A stretch of 64,000 bases of DNA, from contig CM043969.1 in assembly GCA_014529385.2 (NCBI GenBank), positions 68,582,676-68,646,675 of the forward strand, in the 5' to 3' direction. Origin of the DNA: Adiantum capillus-veneris (lineage: Eukaryota > Streptophyta > Polypodiopsida > Polypodiales > Pteridaceae). Below are positions 22,047 through 34,028 of the stretch, in pieces (position 1 is the stretch's first letter; every line of letters begins with the position of its first letter). Made by a program: the position numbers and the translations under genes. Below the pieces are notes generated by a model. The model made no database searches. It was not told the DNA's origin and was given only the letters and a program-made list of their open reading frames with translations.

Positions 22047-23784
22047 GTTCACTCTATGGATGGCCTAGCCTTGAGTTTAATGCCCATGCTTAGAAGGATA
22101 GTGCTAATCCTTTGTAATTAGAGAAGCATTTTTTGATCTAATCTCTACTTTCTTCATTAGTGTTAATTCTTATATATTCCATTATGTCATGAAGTAGTTT
22201 CACCTTCTCATTATTCTAGATTTGAGTGTGTCTGTGTGTGTGTGTGATAACTTCTTGCTTATTAAACCACTCCTATCCTTCTATGAGCACTTAATTTTTG
22301 ATATTTAGCATCTCTTATCAGGTTGATCAAGTAGTTTATTAATCTTGTGATTAGAGTATGTGCCCTATTGTTTGTTCGTGTGTGGATGGGTTTAATGAAA
22401 CTCAAGCACCATTCACCTTGTGTGTATAGATTTTGATCAAGTACCTTGATTGGCATGTGGTGATTGGAGAGGCCAAAACCAATGCAATTAGTGTGCTTAG
22501 AGATTCTAGTCTATGGCAAGTTGTACTTTGGTGGGCTTAATGCATGTAGGTGATGTTTGATTGATGACTATGGTGTGATTAGAGTTAGTGATTTATGGAT
22601 AATCTCTATTCCATTGGAAGAGCACTCTCTTGAATCTTCTCATTTGCTACATCCAATGATTCTCGTGCTTCCATGTCCTAGCCGGGTTACCGATCTTAGA
22701 ATTGGTAATTTTGTTGGTCTTGGGTTGACTAGGCTATGTTATGATTCCCCCAGCATTATGATTTTGGAATAAGATTTTGTTATCAATTATTGAATAAATG
22801 TAAACTCAAATTAGAAAATAGATGCATAAAAGTTAATGTTATAAGGAAGTATCAATTGCGTGAGTTAAAAACTATAACACAAGTGTGGACACTACTAACA
22901 CAAATCACTGGAATTTTACATCACACAAAAGTGGTCTATCTTGGACGAAAAGTGTATGATACGCACTGATAGCACAATTGTGTGAGCTAATATCCATAAC
23001 ACAAGAGTGGTCACTATTATTAAATTGATTTAAAAATATAATAATCAATTTGGTCACTATTGAAGTGTGAGAAAATCCCTAACATAATGCAACAGCCAAA
23101 CCCTTACATCACATTTAAAAAAAGGCTATCAGTCATAGTTACAAAGCACATGTAGAATGTATATCTTTATCACCTATTGCAAGTACCAGACAATGATGAA
23201 AAGAGAAGCAAAGTTTCAACTAGCACTCACTATCTGGTACTATTGCTTAGATGAGTTGGATACGTAGAATGAAAGCATAAACAATAGTGCAAAAAAATAT
23301 AAACATTTATATATTCGTAGATGAAGTGAAAGTTAAACTTAACTCTTCACTCTTCAAATGTGGCAAAGTGTATACTTTATTTATACTATGGTTTAGCTCT
23401 GTCTCTAGTGTGTAAAGTAAACTATATTGGATAGCAAGATTCTAGATATGTTTGTATATTTTGGCAACTCTAGAAGTGTGAGTATTCTCATACACAATAC
23501 AAAGTGACAAATCCCTACCCCATCTCTGAAGTACGAGGAAGGAACCTCTACACATCACGAGTGGGATTCTACACTCACTATGGTCTCTTTGGAGTGTGAC
23601 CAATTGGTCTACACAAACACGAGAGAAACCTTTAATGCCCTATCTATTCTAGGAGTGTGTTTATGTCTACATAACCTCGAAATAGGTCTACGTACCTACA
23701 AACTAATTCTGTGTGCGAGGTGAACCTCTAGCACAACACAAAATAGAAAAAAAAGTTAAAAATTAAAATTGAAAAATGCAATTA
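20830..23784. other. AT-rich region without recognised genes
   Basis: Only short frames without family resemblance are present. It includes a (CT)n tract at 22002-22042 and a short (TG)n run at 22229-22246. I see no LTR, terminal inverted repeat or RNA gene. Confidence 0.45.
22002..22042. repeat. (CT)n microsatellite
   Basis: About 20 CT units. Confidence 0.95.
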
Positions 23785-24094
23785 TACATGCTTGCTCTGT
23801 TACCACTATCTCTGTCAAGCTAAAAGTTGTAATACGCTCCCTGGATTGAAGAGGCATATATTATAGGATGGAAGGTTTCTTCGGTTTCTTCGATTGAAGA
23901 AACCTTCAATCAAAGATTTCATTCGGTTATATGTTTTACAACATACATGCTTGCTCTGTTACCACTATCTCTGTCAAGCTAAAAGTTGTCATGCGCTCCC
24001 TGGATTGAAGAGGCATATATTATAGGATGGAAGGTTTCTTCGATTGAAGAAACCTTCAATCAAAGATTTCATTCGGTTATATGTTTTACAACAT
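23785..24094. repeat. 159-bp tandem duplication containing a hairpin
   Basis: Copies at 23785-23943 and 23944-24094, starting TACATGCTTGCTCTGTTACC and ending CGGTTATATGTTTTACAACA. The second lacks an 8-bp TTTCTTCG direct repeat. Each holds AAGGTTTCTTC-GATT-GAAGAAACCTT, an 11-bp perfect stem with a four-base loop. Confidence 0.92.
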
Positions 24095-25334
24095 ATTATT
24101 CATAAAAAAGTTGTATCATCCAAATAATACGTATAATTTTTATTATATGGCTGTATAAATGCAACCCAGTACATGGATGATAAGGATACATGTATATATG
24201 TGTGTGTAACTACCTATCTATCTATAGTAAATAGGATGAGCAAAGCATCCTTGTGAGCAATTTAAACTTTTGAATTCCTCACGTTGCTAAACAAAAGATG
24301 GATGCTTGTAAGCAAAGAACTTGAAGTAGGCATCAAAAGGCTAGGAGATAGTCATGCTGTAAACGTTCTGTCATGTGCTAGGTGTTCTTTACCTTGATTG
24401 TCTAAGAGAGATTTGATGGAGCAATGTGAGCCGTGCCACTTGGCAAAATGTCATTGTCTTGTAGAAGCATCACCAAAAAAGATGTGGCCATTAATATAAT
24501 TTGAGGAGTGGGGGACGGGAGGGGGGGCATAGAGGGACTCCATGTATGCACGACAAAAGTTGGCCACATCACAAGGCTTGGGGTGCAGTTGATTGAGAGT
24601 AGGAGGAGAGTGTTGTGGAGGTGCTAGAGGCTCTAAGAGGACAAGAACCACCATAGTCAGAGGCCTACTCTATAGAGGTAGTCAACAAGTTTTACTTTTG
24701 CTGCTCCTCTATTGCATATCTGCCACAACTAACGAAGCACTTTACTTTGGTCTAGTATAGAAGTGGGGTGTGATCGAGTTCTTGTCGCCTCCTATATGCA
24801 CACTAGATTATAAGTAACCTAGTGAGACACACTTGCTCGAATCCCTCTAAGAGCCTTGAAAAATTCTTCCTTGCACTATATAAATATTTTACTCATTACA
24901 ATGGGTAATTTTGTATAACAAAAGTATTTGATATATAAATCACATTGAGTAGTTATTCACATTGATCAAAAAATGGTCACGCATTCAAAGAATAAATTGC
25001 TCACATGTATTAGTGAATCTTGTAGACAAAGAAAAATAATAAACCATGATCACGACTTCACGAGACGATATTGCTTTATTTTGTCTTGGGAAGAAAACTA
25101 TGAGCTCCCCTTTGGACAAGTTTTGGTGGACATTGTATGAAAAATCCCAAAATATCCCAAGAAACTTGAACTCAATACTCACTATTGTGTCTGTACTCAA
25201 GAAAGATCTCTTTGTGTTATTAACCCAAAGCATATCCACTGATTTGGTGATGGTGGTGACTTGAGGCTCAATTATTAGTAACCTAGGCATATAAAATAGC
25301 CCACATTGTGGTCACGCATCATAATGAGCCGGCT
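24095..25334. other. no gene recognised
   Basis: Short frames only (24451-24654 minus, 25046-25264 plus and 24985-25290 minus), with no recognisable domain. Confidence 0.4.
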
Positions 25335-25602
25335 CAGTTCTACTAAGGGTGGATCTACATGTAGGAGTTCTACCCCCACTTTTTGTTTCCACTAGAATTG
25401 GAGACTACCCCCACTTTTGAGAGGAAAATGACAAGAGGGTCCCATGCTTTTGTAGCTATGCCAAAATGGGCATAGTATCAAAATGGAACTAAGATTATCT
25501 TCAATGCAGCACATATAGACCCTTGGTAGCCTGAACGTGGAAAGTGTTGCAGTCTAGCCAACATGAACACCTCAACTTTTTAGGTTGCATGTGACCCTAA
25601 CA

Positions 25603-25652
<50 letters not shown>

Positions 25653-25944
25653 ACTACTAAGGGTGGATTAAATGTAGGAGTTCTACCCCTCTGTGTGTGC
25701 ATCAGCAACACTACATGCCTTGCTCAACTCTGCAAATTCCACTAGAAATTGAAGACTACCCCCACTTTTGAGAGAAAAATGACAAGAGGGTCCCATGCTT
25801 CTGTAGCTATGCCAAAATGGGCATAGTATCAAAATGCACTAAGATTATCTTCAATGCAATACATATAGACCCTTGGCAGCCTGAACGTGGATAGTGTTGC
25901 AGTCTAGCCAACATGAACACCTCAACTTTAATTTAGGTTGCATG

Positions 25945-25992
<48 letters not shown>
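25335..25992. repeat. 314-bp tandem duplication, each copy ending in (CT)n
   Basis: Copies begin at TACTAAGGGTGGAT (25341 and 25655) and share GACAAGAGGGTCCCATGCTT and CAGTCTAGCCAACATGAACA. Each ends in a CT tract (25603-25649 and 25947-25991). The second copy has an extra ~40 bp around GTGTGTGCATCAGCAACAC. No coding content is recognised. Confidence 0.92.
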
Positions 25993-25994
<2 letters not shown>

Positions 25995-26456
25995 TGATAA
26001 TGGAGACTTTGCATAAACAAAGGTTTTGCTACAATCAATCACATTAGGGCATCAAAATTCATCTTGCAAATCCTTGTATAAGAGGCAAGTCCCACAGGAG
26101 TAGATAAAGAATATTAAGCAGATTTCCTCATGGTTGGTGTAATCCTACGAATCGATAATCATAAATTTAACCAATGTAAGGGACAACTCATTTAGAGTTT
26201 CTGGTCATCTTAATTCAATCATTTTCTTGTGTATTGCACATAAAAAGGCAAATTTAAGGAACCAAAAATATTAAGCATTTTGATGTTGCTGATTTATAGG
26301 CTTCAATTTTAGAAATTCCTTTACTACGGAGCCCAATATACACAAGTTTTATCTTTCTATTTCTATCCAATAGCATTGGATGAACACTTTGATAAAGATA
26401 ATGCTGTTACTTTTGTTAATTTTGCCCTCTCCCTTTATGGTCTACAATAGCTACCT
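25993..26456. other. no gene recognised
   Basis: AT-rich sequence between the duplicated units and the L27a pseudogene. Confidence 0.4.
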
Positions 26457-26759
26457 GTGTGACTGCCAGCATGTAATTTTTGATCCTTTCTAAAAAAAAT
26501 CTTGTGCAAGACCCGGAAAATTTCTCTTACAACCAAAAAAAGAAGAAAGAAAATGCCTAGATCTAGCATCTCAAGCACTTAGAAGGACAACACCACCGGC
26601 ATGTGGCTGCTAGCATATAATTTTTGATCCTTTTTAATATAATCATCGCGTTTATGGAAGAAAAAATCATTGTGCAAGACCTGGAAAATTTCTCTTACAA
26701 CCAAAAAGAGAAGAAAGAAAAGGCATAGATCTAGCATCTCAAGCAGTTAGAAGGACAAC
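26457..26759. repeat. 144-bp tandem duplication of the RPL27a 3' end
   Basis: Copies at 26457-26596 and 26601-26759 share TAATTTTTGATCC, GGAAAATTTCTCTTACAACC and GATCTAGCATCTCAAGCA. The right copy contains the L27a stop codon and last codons (VVLLTA, stop at 26739-26741). The left copy repeats the stop-proximal part and the 3' untranslated region without the rest of the gene. The right copy has an extra ~24 bp. Confidence 0.88.
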
Positions 26760-27080
26760 CCCGGGATCTTTGATCTTCTTCTCCGCAGGCTTGGAGTAGG
26801 AGGGCATTGCCTTTACCTAGCACCTTGAAGTATCCGAACGGTGTGACAATATCCAGCAATGGCTCTATCTTCACATATTCCGGCAGAAGCGAGACTCACC
26901 TTCTCAAAATAGCACATACCCACCTTCTCGAAATACCAAGGGTAATACTTGGTGAATAAAATAAGATGGTGGTGCATAGCTTCTGCACTACTACCACCTC
27001 AAGGATTCACCAATTCTTCCATGGGCTACAATACTCATGTGACCCCTCTTCTTTTGGTTCCTCTTCAACCTAGTGATGAT
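26739..27080 (-). pseudogene. RPL27A: 60S ribosomal protein L27a (uL15) pseudogene
   Basis: The minus strand, in shifting frames, reads TRLKRNQKKRGHMSIVAHGR, IGE, then [28 protein letters not shown], then [20 protein letters not shown], then SKPAEKKIKDPG and VVLLTA-stop. These follow the order of eukaryotic L27a ([50 protein letters not shown], SKxAEKKIKxAG). The initiator ATG has become ATC, a stop pair follows the first segment, and several indels break the frame. About 342 bp remain where about 440 are expected. No intron sequence is seen, so it may be a retroposed copy or derive from an intronless parent. A (CT)n tract lies just upstream. Confidence 0.88.
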
Positions 27081-27122
27081 AGTGGCGTCGCTGCTCTCAA
27101 ATCTAGCCAGTGAAAGAGATAC

Positions 27123-27123
<1 letters not shown>

Positions 27124-27164
<41 letters not shown>
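27124..27164. repeat. (CT)n microsatellite
   Basis: About 20 CT units, about 45 bases upstream of the L27a pseudogene on its sense strand, where it reads GA. Confidence 0.95.
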
Positions 27165-27169
<5 letters not shown>

Positions 27170-27766
27170 GGAAAGACAAATGATTACTAACTATTATTTT
27201 CAAGTGGCCCATGAAATGGGCTAATAGAAGATAGTATAGTGTAATTCCAACTAAAAATTGGCGGCAGTGCTTTTGTCACTCAAAATTACAAAGGCCTTGA
27301 TAGATATATCAAGTGACTCTCAGGTTTCATGTGGTGGCTTGCATGAATTTCTGACTGGCTCAAAGAAATACGCCAACTACCCAAGAGGGCCCTTGTAATG
27401 TCCTCCATCACTTTGTCAGATGGGCTCACTAATTACATACTGCAGAAGCTCATACTTGGCATCGCTTTTGTTGTAACAAACTGACATGTCCTCGAAGGTC
27501 ACAATGATGCTCGTAGTATCGATAATTGCCGCATCCCATATTTCTATCTTCCTCCATAGGGAGGAGTAATATACCATAATTTCTCACACATTTTTTTCCA
27601 GCTGTGCTTGGGTTATTGCCTCCGAAATTTTTCTCAGCTTCTTCAGATTTATCAGCTAAACTTGTGCACCCCATCGCTTGCCCTTCCTGGTTCACATGCT
27701 CTCTCTCTTGCTCTCGATTGTTGTCTCTCACTCTCGCTCTCTCCCTTCTCAACTCTTCAAATCAAA
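27165..27766. other. unrecognised region with a possible minus-strand coding remnant
   Basis: A minus-strand frame around 27530-27330 reads EDMSVCYNKSDAKYELLQYV, then VMEDITRALLGSWRISLSQS with interruptions. This looks protein-like but I cannot place it in a family. The overlapping 100-codon frame at 27450-27752 is partly low complexity. The region ends at a poly-C run (27767-27779) where copia-3 begins. Confidence 0.35.
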
Positions 27767-27780
27767 CCCCCCCCCCCCCG

Positions 27781-28606
27781 GCACACTTTCTCCTCTCTTG
27801 AGTAGTATCTTTCAATTGAGGAGTAGGTGCAACACTACTGAACTGAGTTGGTTCGGAGGCTACATCCTCAAAACGAACACGTCTGTACTCAAAATCTTTA
27901 ATGGGCTTCTTGTGCATTTTTGATTCATTGAAAATCACATGTGAGCTACGAATGACTTTGTTTGATTCTGGGTGCCAGAGACGATATCCCATCTCTCCGT
28001 TTGCACCATAGCCAATAAAAATGCATTTGTGTGATCTGGGATCTAACTTTCGACGAAGTTCTTTGGGCACATGTGCATATGCCTCACATCCAAATACACG
28101 TAAATGCTCATAGCTTGGCCTTTTGCCAGTCCATAATTCCTCTAGAATTTTGAAATTCAAAGGAGAACTAGGTGACCTGTTGATGATGTGCACTGCTGTC
28201 AGAAGAGCTTCCCCCCAAAATCTGGAGTAAGGTTCGCCATAGACATCATAGAGACAACTCGCTCTTGAATCGTACGATTCATTCTTTCAGCTATCCCATT
28301 TTGTGCAGGTGTGTATGGAGCAGTAAACTGATGCCAAATGCCTCTTCTATTGCAAAAATCCTTGAACTCTGTGGAGACGTATTCTCCACCATTGTCCGTG
28401 CGAAAAGAATTCTTCCTTACGTTTAAGGAGATACACCTACACCTTTCTGGTAGAATCATCTATGAACGTGAGAAAGAAGTTTGCCCCCCCTAGAGTTTTA
28501 TGTGGCATCGGACTACACAAATCATTGTGCACCAATTCTAGAGGTTCGCCTAGTTTCTTATTCAATGGCGAAGATGTCAATCTAGTCTGTTTTCCATATA
28601 GACAAT
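27781..28606 (-). pseudogene. copia-3 integrase, C-terminal part
   Basis: Minus-strand pieces in more than one frame are LYGKQTRLTSSPLNKKLGEP, ELVHNDLCSP, FRTDNGGEYVSTEFKDFCNR, PYTPAQNGIAERMNR, then HIINRSPSSPLNFKILEELW, LRVFGCEAYAHVPKELRRKL and KCIFIGYG. The D of the HxD motif sits in HNDLCSP, the second in TDNGGEY, and the E in NGIAERMNR. Frameshifts near 28440 and 28195 break it. The frame ends in a run of glycines encoded by the poly-C. Confidence 0.9.
28602..28606. repeat. target-site duplication ACAAT, left
   Basis: ACAAT directly before the gypsy-B 5' LTR; its partner is 53476-53480. Confidence 0.9.
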
Positions 28607-29539
28607 TGTTAGAAGCTGGACACACCCCATGGCATCTAACTATTCGGAAGATTATTCTTTTTGTAATTATTCATTCATTGAGGAAAACCTGATTTTCACC
28701 TTGTAATTATTGGGACTTAGAGAAGTTTCTAGATTGTATCCCAGTTTTGATAGTTAGATTGAGTAGATGGTTGATTTTGGAACTTTAGGGTTTGAGAAAT
28801 TGTAAGGTATATATACCACTTTTTGACCTTAATGAAAAAACCTTTTGTCATTTTAAAACAAGTTTTTGAAGCCTGTGAGTGAGCGTACTGTGTACGAGAG
28901 AGAGAGTGTGAGCTTCATCTTGACGCTACGTGTGCTCCATGGTCAGAATCGAGTGCGAAGAAGTGCAACGTGTTGCCCCCGACGAGAGCTACGTGCCGAT
29001 ACCTACATTGCACGCGTACGGTCCGGTTTTGCGAGCTCCTTCTACGAGCTTCATCGGGTGTTTGGGTGAGCATACGTTGTCCGATTTGCATTGCAGCATA
29101 TCCACGCGTTCACATTGAGTAGAACTACACATTAGGCACTTTAGATTTTGAAAACGAAGACCTGCAGATTTCGGCCAGATATCCTATGTGTTTCTGCACC
29201 AGGTGTTTTGGGTCGTGATTTTGGTTCATAGACCTTAGGGAGAGCGATCTATTGGTATTAGTAGGGTCTCCTTCAAGTTCTACGGTGTTTCGAGATTCTT
29301 TGATGGGTGTTCGGCTCTAGAAAGCGTTGTAGGAAGTTTCCTCTTATGCACTCTTGAAGTTTGTGACTTAGACAATTGGTAGAGACCTTTGTAGGAATTA
29401 GTTAGGAGTCAGTCGAGTGTAGGTTGACACCTTATGCTTGCTTTCACGTGCCTATGGGTCGAGCTTCGTCCTTAGCTGACATTACATGTTAGGTGAGTTC
29501 TCGCTGTGCTGACATCCGTCGCGGCGTATCCGTCTAACA
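28607..29539 (+). mobile_element. gypsy-B 5' LTR
   Basis: 933 bp, TGTTAGAAG...TCTAACA. It contains a palindromic TATA region GGTATATATACC (28806-28817), a short GA tract (28896-28907) and then GTGAGCTTCATCTTGACGCTAC. A half-copy of the element's hairpin (AGATATCCTATGTG) lies near 29173. It differs from the 3' LTR at many scattered positions. Confidence 0.95.
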
Positions 29540-29540
29540 T

Positions 29541-29558
29541 TGGCGCCGCTGCCGGGGA
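29541..29558 (+). promoter_or_regulatory. gypsy-B primer-binding site, tRNA-Asp
   Basis: TGGCGCCGCTGCCGGGGA is complementary to the 3' end of plant tRNA-Asp with one difference. It starts two bases after the LTR. Confidence 0.92.
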
Positions 29559-31523
29559 CGAAAACCTTAGGTAGGTGACCGAGACTAATCCTAGAGGATT
29601 GGGATTTTTGGCTTGTCAAGAGTCTCGCTTTACATTTAGATAGGATCAGAGGGTGGAGGTCTCTTTAGGTCTTATAGGGAGTCTAGGAAGCGTGTGTCTG
29701 GCCTAGATCTTTCGACTTAGGTAGATTAGGTAGACTTAGATAGTTTAGGTAGTAGTCGAGTTATAGAGTAGGAGTTGGAGTGGTAGAAGCGGCGAGAGGA
29801 GAGCTTGAGAGTCCGGAGAGGCCAAAAAGCAACCAAAAACACCACTATCACCATTTCACATGATAGGTAGGAGTAGAGTAAGTAGGACATCATGATTCAG
29901 GATCTAGAGCATTTCATGCATGTACACTTGCTTGGTAAAGTCATTACAAGTTTGTAAAAGATGCAAAAAGACGCAAAAATACGCAAAAGTGTGTTTGAAA
30001 TCCTAATTGAAGTCCAAAAGTTACTGTGAGTGTTTCTGATAGATCTACAGAGCATCACGAGCATTCCTGTCAGAAATTTTTTTAATTTTAAGCTAGGAGA
30101 CATCCTACACGTAGGATGTCTACAGGCTAATTTGGGAGGAATTTTGGGATTTTGAGTTGACCAGTGTGTTCAGAAGGTAGGGTTTACCCTAATTTCAACT
30201 GGATAGTGGAAATTTGGCCATATCTTGACAGGATAAGGCCAGATAGACTGAAATTGCCACACATCCTACCCAAATAGTGCCAAAACATTATTTTGAGACC
30301 AAAACCATAAGATGGCTGCATGAGCATGTTTTGCATGATATATTGAGTGACTGAAAGGGGTTTCACCTCATTTGGGTGAGAAAAGTGGATTCAAAGTGGA
30401 CTTTAGCACTTTTGACTGAAAAAAGGCAAGAACAGCTGAAATTTGGGATTTTTGACATCCAAACCAAAATCTAAGCATACCACTGGGTTACTGACATCAA
30501 GGGGAAGCTGTGGGACAAGTGTGGGTCAAACTGGCCAAAAAGACATCCTACGCATGCATTTTGAGTATCCCAAAGTGATCACCAACTCAAGGGGAGCCTG
30601 GGCTTTGAGTTTGAAGCCATTTTGATGAAAAAGACATCCTACGCGTAGGATGTACAAAGCAAGAAATTGAAGCCAGACTTTGACTTTGAGCATAGTAAGG
30701 TGTTATATAGCCTAAGGCAAGCCTTCTAGTCAATTTTGGTCCAATTTGGAGTTGATTAGACTGATCAATATCAGCAACAGGCTGTCGGAACAGATTTTTG
30801 ACTCATTGACCAGCTAATAGGTGTCCAATTCAAAAGGTAAAAGCAGTTGTAAGCTCAGCACAACAAAGGGAAACAATAGTGTAAAAATCCAGGCAAAACT
30901 CAGCAGGAGACATCCTACGCGTAGGATGTCTATTGGGGCATACTGCAGAGAAAATTTGACCTGGCATAGACAGTGAGATTCCATTTGGCTTAAGGGTGCC
31001 GGAACTTCTTTCAGAAGTGAAATTGGACCTTGTTTGCCCATTTGAGGAAGCAAAGACTGAATTCAGACTTTTTCGCGTAAATTGACCAACATCTGAGGGT
31101 AGTACTGTTTCAGATTAGCAGACCTAATCTAGAACATCAGCAGTGTATAAAATACAGTAGTGGTTGAGATTAACTCCCCGGTTATACCAATCATTACTAA
31201 GATAACCTCTAGCAGATAAATGCTTTGATTCGATTACCAAAATTAAAACGCTTGTGTACAGGTATATTCAGCAACAAAGTAAGAAGTTGTGCAGAAACTG
31301 ACCCTTTGCTAGGTGAGTGGTTGGATTTGTGATAAATTGCATTGATAAGTTTGATGAATTTAAGATCAGGAAGATACATTGTTAGAAACCAGAAGGTGGC
31401 AGGTGACCAAGGTAGCTTAGTGTCCAACCGAAGAGAGTGTGACTAGGGAAAGGCTAGATCTGCTAGCACCGATTATTGAGGAAGGTAGTGATACTGACAC
31501 TTCGTCAGACAAATCTTTCTTCA
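29559..31523 (+). repeat. gypsy-B 5' leader with hairpin array 1
   Basis: Non-coding leader of about 2 kb. It holds the palindrome AGACATCCTACG plus its reverse complement at 30908-30931 (perfect, 24 bp), 30632-30655 (last two bases differ) and 30098-30121 (one central pair off). Half sites lie at 30541-30552 and, degenerate, near 30256. Spacing between full sites is 276 and 534 bp, about one and two units. No frame beyond random length is present. Confidence 0.85.
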
Positions 31524-34028
31524 TGATGGGTAGTCAACAGCCAGGGGGTTTCACCTATGATGGACCTATGCGAGGATGAAGCACCTCCCAAAATCCTTTG
31601 AATGATTCCAAGCTCACGGTGATCTTCTTAGAGGGAACAAACTCGAGAGGAGCCCTAGTCTATTCTGACAATCGCGGCCGCAAGTGCATTTGTATCGAAG
31701 AGAGGCCAGCTCAAAGACTGAAGATATTCCAAGTGTATGATGATGGAGATAGACAAAAAGGGGAACCACTATTTAATAGTTAGTAACCCTAAAGATTACA
31801 ACAGATATGGAGATAACGTGGCGAAAGGGAAAATGGTTTCAGAAGCTCAAGAACCGCCACCAAACATTGATCGGCCCGGAGCTATTTTTATGTATGATAA
31901 GAAAACAACCAGGGTTCCAACTTATAACGAGAACGTGGGAATCTACAAGCATGAGAGTGAGGGTATAGTCTCTTACTTTCGTAGCAAAGAACCATACATA
32001 AACGAATTAAGCAAAGACAAGGTTCTTTACTTATTCTCTTATGAAACTGCTACGGGGAAGGGCATAGTTTTTGTTGATAGATACGAGTGAGAATACCAAC
32101 GTATTCTCCCAGAGGAGGTAGAGAGGGCAACAGGTCCAGGAGCATCAGCATATGCCCCTGAGGAAGTGCCAAGAGCCACCTACACCCCAAGAAAGTCAAT
32201 GAATCCTTTTTCAGATGAGTATGACGCAACCTCACATTCCACCCGACCGCAAGCATTCAACAACTAAGACCAACCAGCAAACCAGCCATCATTGCAGGCA
32301 TGGCTTAGACAGAGTGCAACAATGGAATCATACCGAAATCGAGATGGTTATCAAGCCGCACGAGGGCTCAGAGATTTGCAAGAACCACCACTCTATTCAA
32401 GGTATCAGGCAGAGAGTAAGCCAAAGACAGAAGGGTCAACAGAGCCTAGAGGACCACCCATAGAACGAGTTCAAAGAGAAGAACTACCTCCAGCGAGAAC
32501 CGTTAGAAATTATGGCTTAGGAGCACCATTGGAAGAGGAACTAGCCTATCACAGAAGGCCTGAGGAGGTATATCGATTAGGATGGGGTGATCCAATGATG
32601 AGGTTTGTAGACCATCAAAGAATTAGACCTTCTCAAGTGCAAAAATGGGTAAACAAGAAATACACAGGAAGTAGAGACCCAAGAGATCATGTTGCAGCCT
32701 TTGTGCATGTAATTAGAGCCTAAGAGGTGTTAGATTTTCCTACCCAATTTGCAGGGTTTGGACTAACCCTAGAGGATGATGCTGCCACTTGGTTTGACTC
32801 TGTAGAGCGTAGAGACTTTGAGTCGATGGAGGAAGTGTTTGACGAGTTTATCGAGGAATTCTCTCAAAGGGGAATAGCTCATAATACCATCTCACAGATC
32901 CATAAATTCAAACAGAAAGATGGAGAATCTGTACGAAAGGCGGCCCTAAGACTAAAAAGATATGTTAAGTTTTGTCCTGTTGAAGAACTGCCAACTCAGT
33001 CCAGACTTATGCTGATATTCATCCAAGGACTAAGGAATGCAGATCTCCAGAAAGACTTACATATGAAGAGGAGCACGACACTGAATGAGTTGACCAAGGA
33101 GGCTCTTTTACCTTGTGGACAATTGTGCGGTCTACAAAGAAGGGGAGTTCAAGGACCTTGATGACGATTCATCTTCACAGCAAAGTGGAAGCAAGTCTTC
33201 TAAGACAACACCGAAAGGAGAAGTAGCGGTAAACCAGGAGCAGCTTGTAGATGAAGTGCTAAAAAAGATCAACTTGTACGCCAAACCCCAAGCTAAACAG
33301 CCCAAGTGGTGTGCTATTGTGAACAAAAATGGACAAACCATGGGACCGAGGAATGTTATTATAACAAGGGATATGTGAGAGAGAGACCTTACGCTCCCCA
33401 AGCTCCACTAGCTTCCCCTCAAGTTCCACCGATGCCTAGATATCAAGCAGGCAACTTACCAGGACCTGTAGGTGTAGAAAGACCACAACCGGTGTTGGGA
33501 CAACAACCACCCCTACCAGGATTACGACCAGTTGGTATAAGATACACACCAACAGTAACTGAATCAGAGGATAAGACTTTGGTGCCTATGCATGCATATT
33601 ATGAAGATCCCAATGGATATGCGGAAAACCCTGTCTATTATCCACCGGAAGAACCCTCGACACCAGAACCATGGAGCATGATAGGAAATACAGGACCACC
33701 AACTACTGCACAGGCAGCAGGAGAAGGAAGATATAGCTTAGATGAACGAACATTGTTGTCCATAGCCAATGGAGGCATGGGCGGACAGAGACATGCGTAC
33801 CAACAAAGAGGAGCTCAAGGAGCACCTCAACAACCCAAGGGACCCTGTTACAAGTGTGGTGGAGACCATTGGCTGAGAGACTGTCCTCATGATGAAATCA
33901 TTAGAGTCAATGCGTATTGCCCAGAATGTGGAATCACTCATTTGATTCCCGATTGCCCTAAGCAAAGGAGCAAAAACCAGCTTGAACATGTTAGAAATAG
34001 TACCTTCCAGTGGAGGATCGGAAAATGA
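31524..34028 (+). pseudogene. gypsy-B gag
   Basis: Begins MMGSQQPGGFTYDGPMRG. The main frame then runs through an unrecognised N-terminal region (to 32265) and the retrotransposon gag domain (about 32560-33110: RPSQVQKWVNKKYTGSRDPR, DDAATWFDSVERRDF, FDEFIEEFSQRG). Next is a cysteine/histidine segment (CYCEQKWTNHGTEECYYN) and two short knuckles, CYKCGGDHWLRDC and CPECGITHLIPDC (CX2CX3HX4C, one residue shorter than the common spacing). In-frame stops lie at 32088 (TGA), about 32265 (TAA) and 32721 (TAA), and frameshifts lie near 33115 and 33306. Gag would form the particle and bind genomic RNA. Confidence 0.85.
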
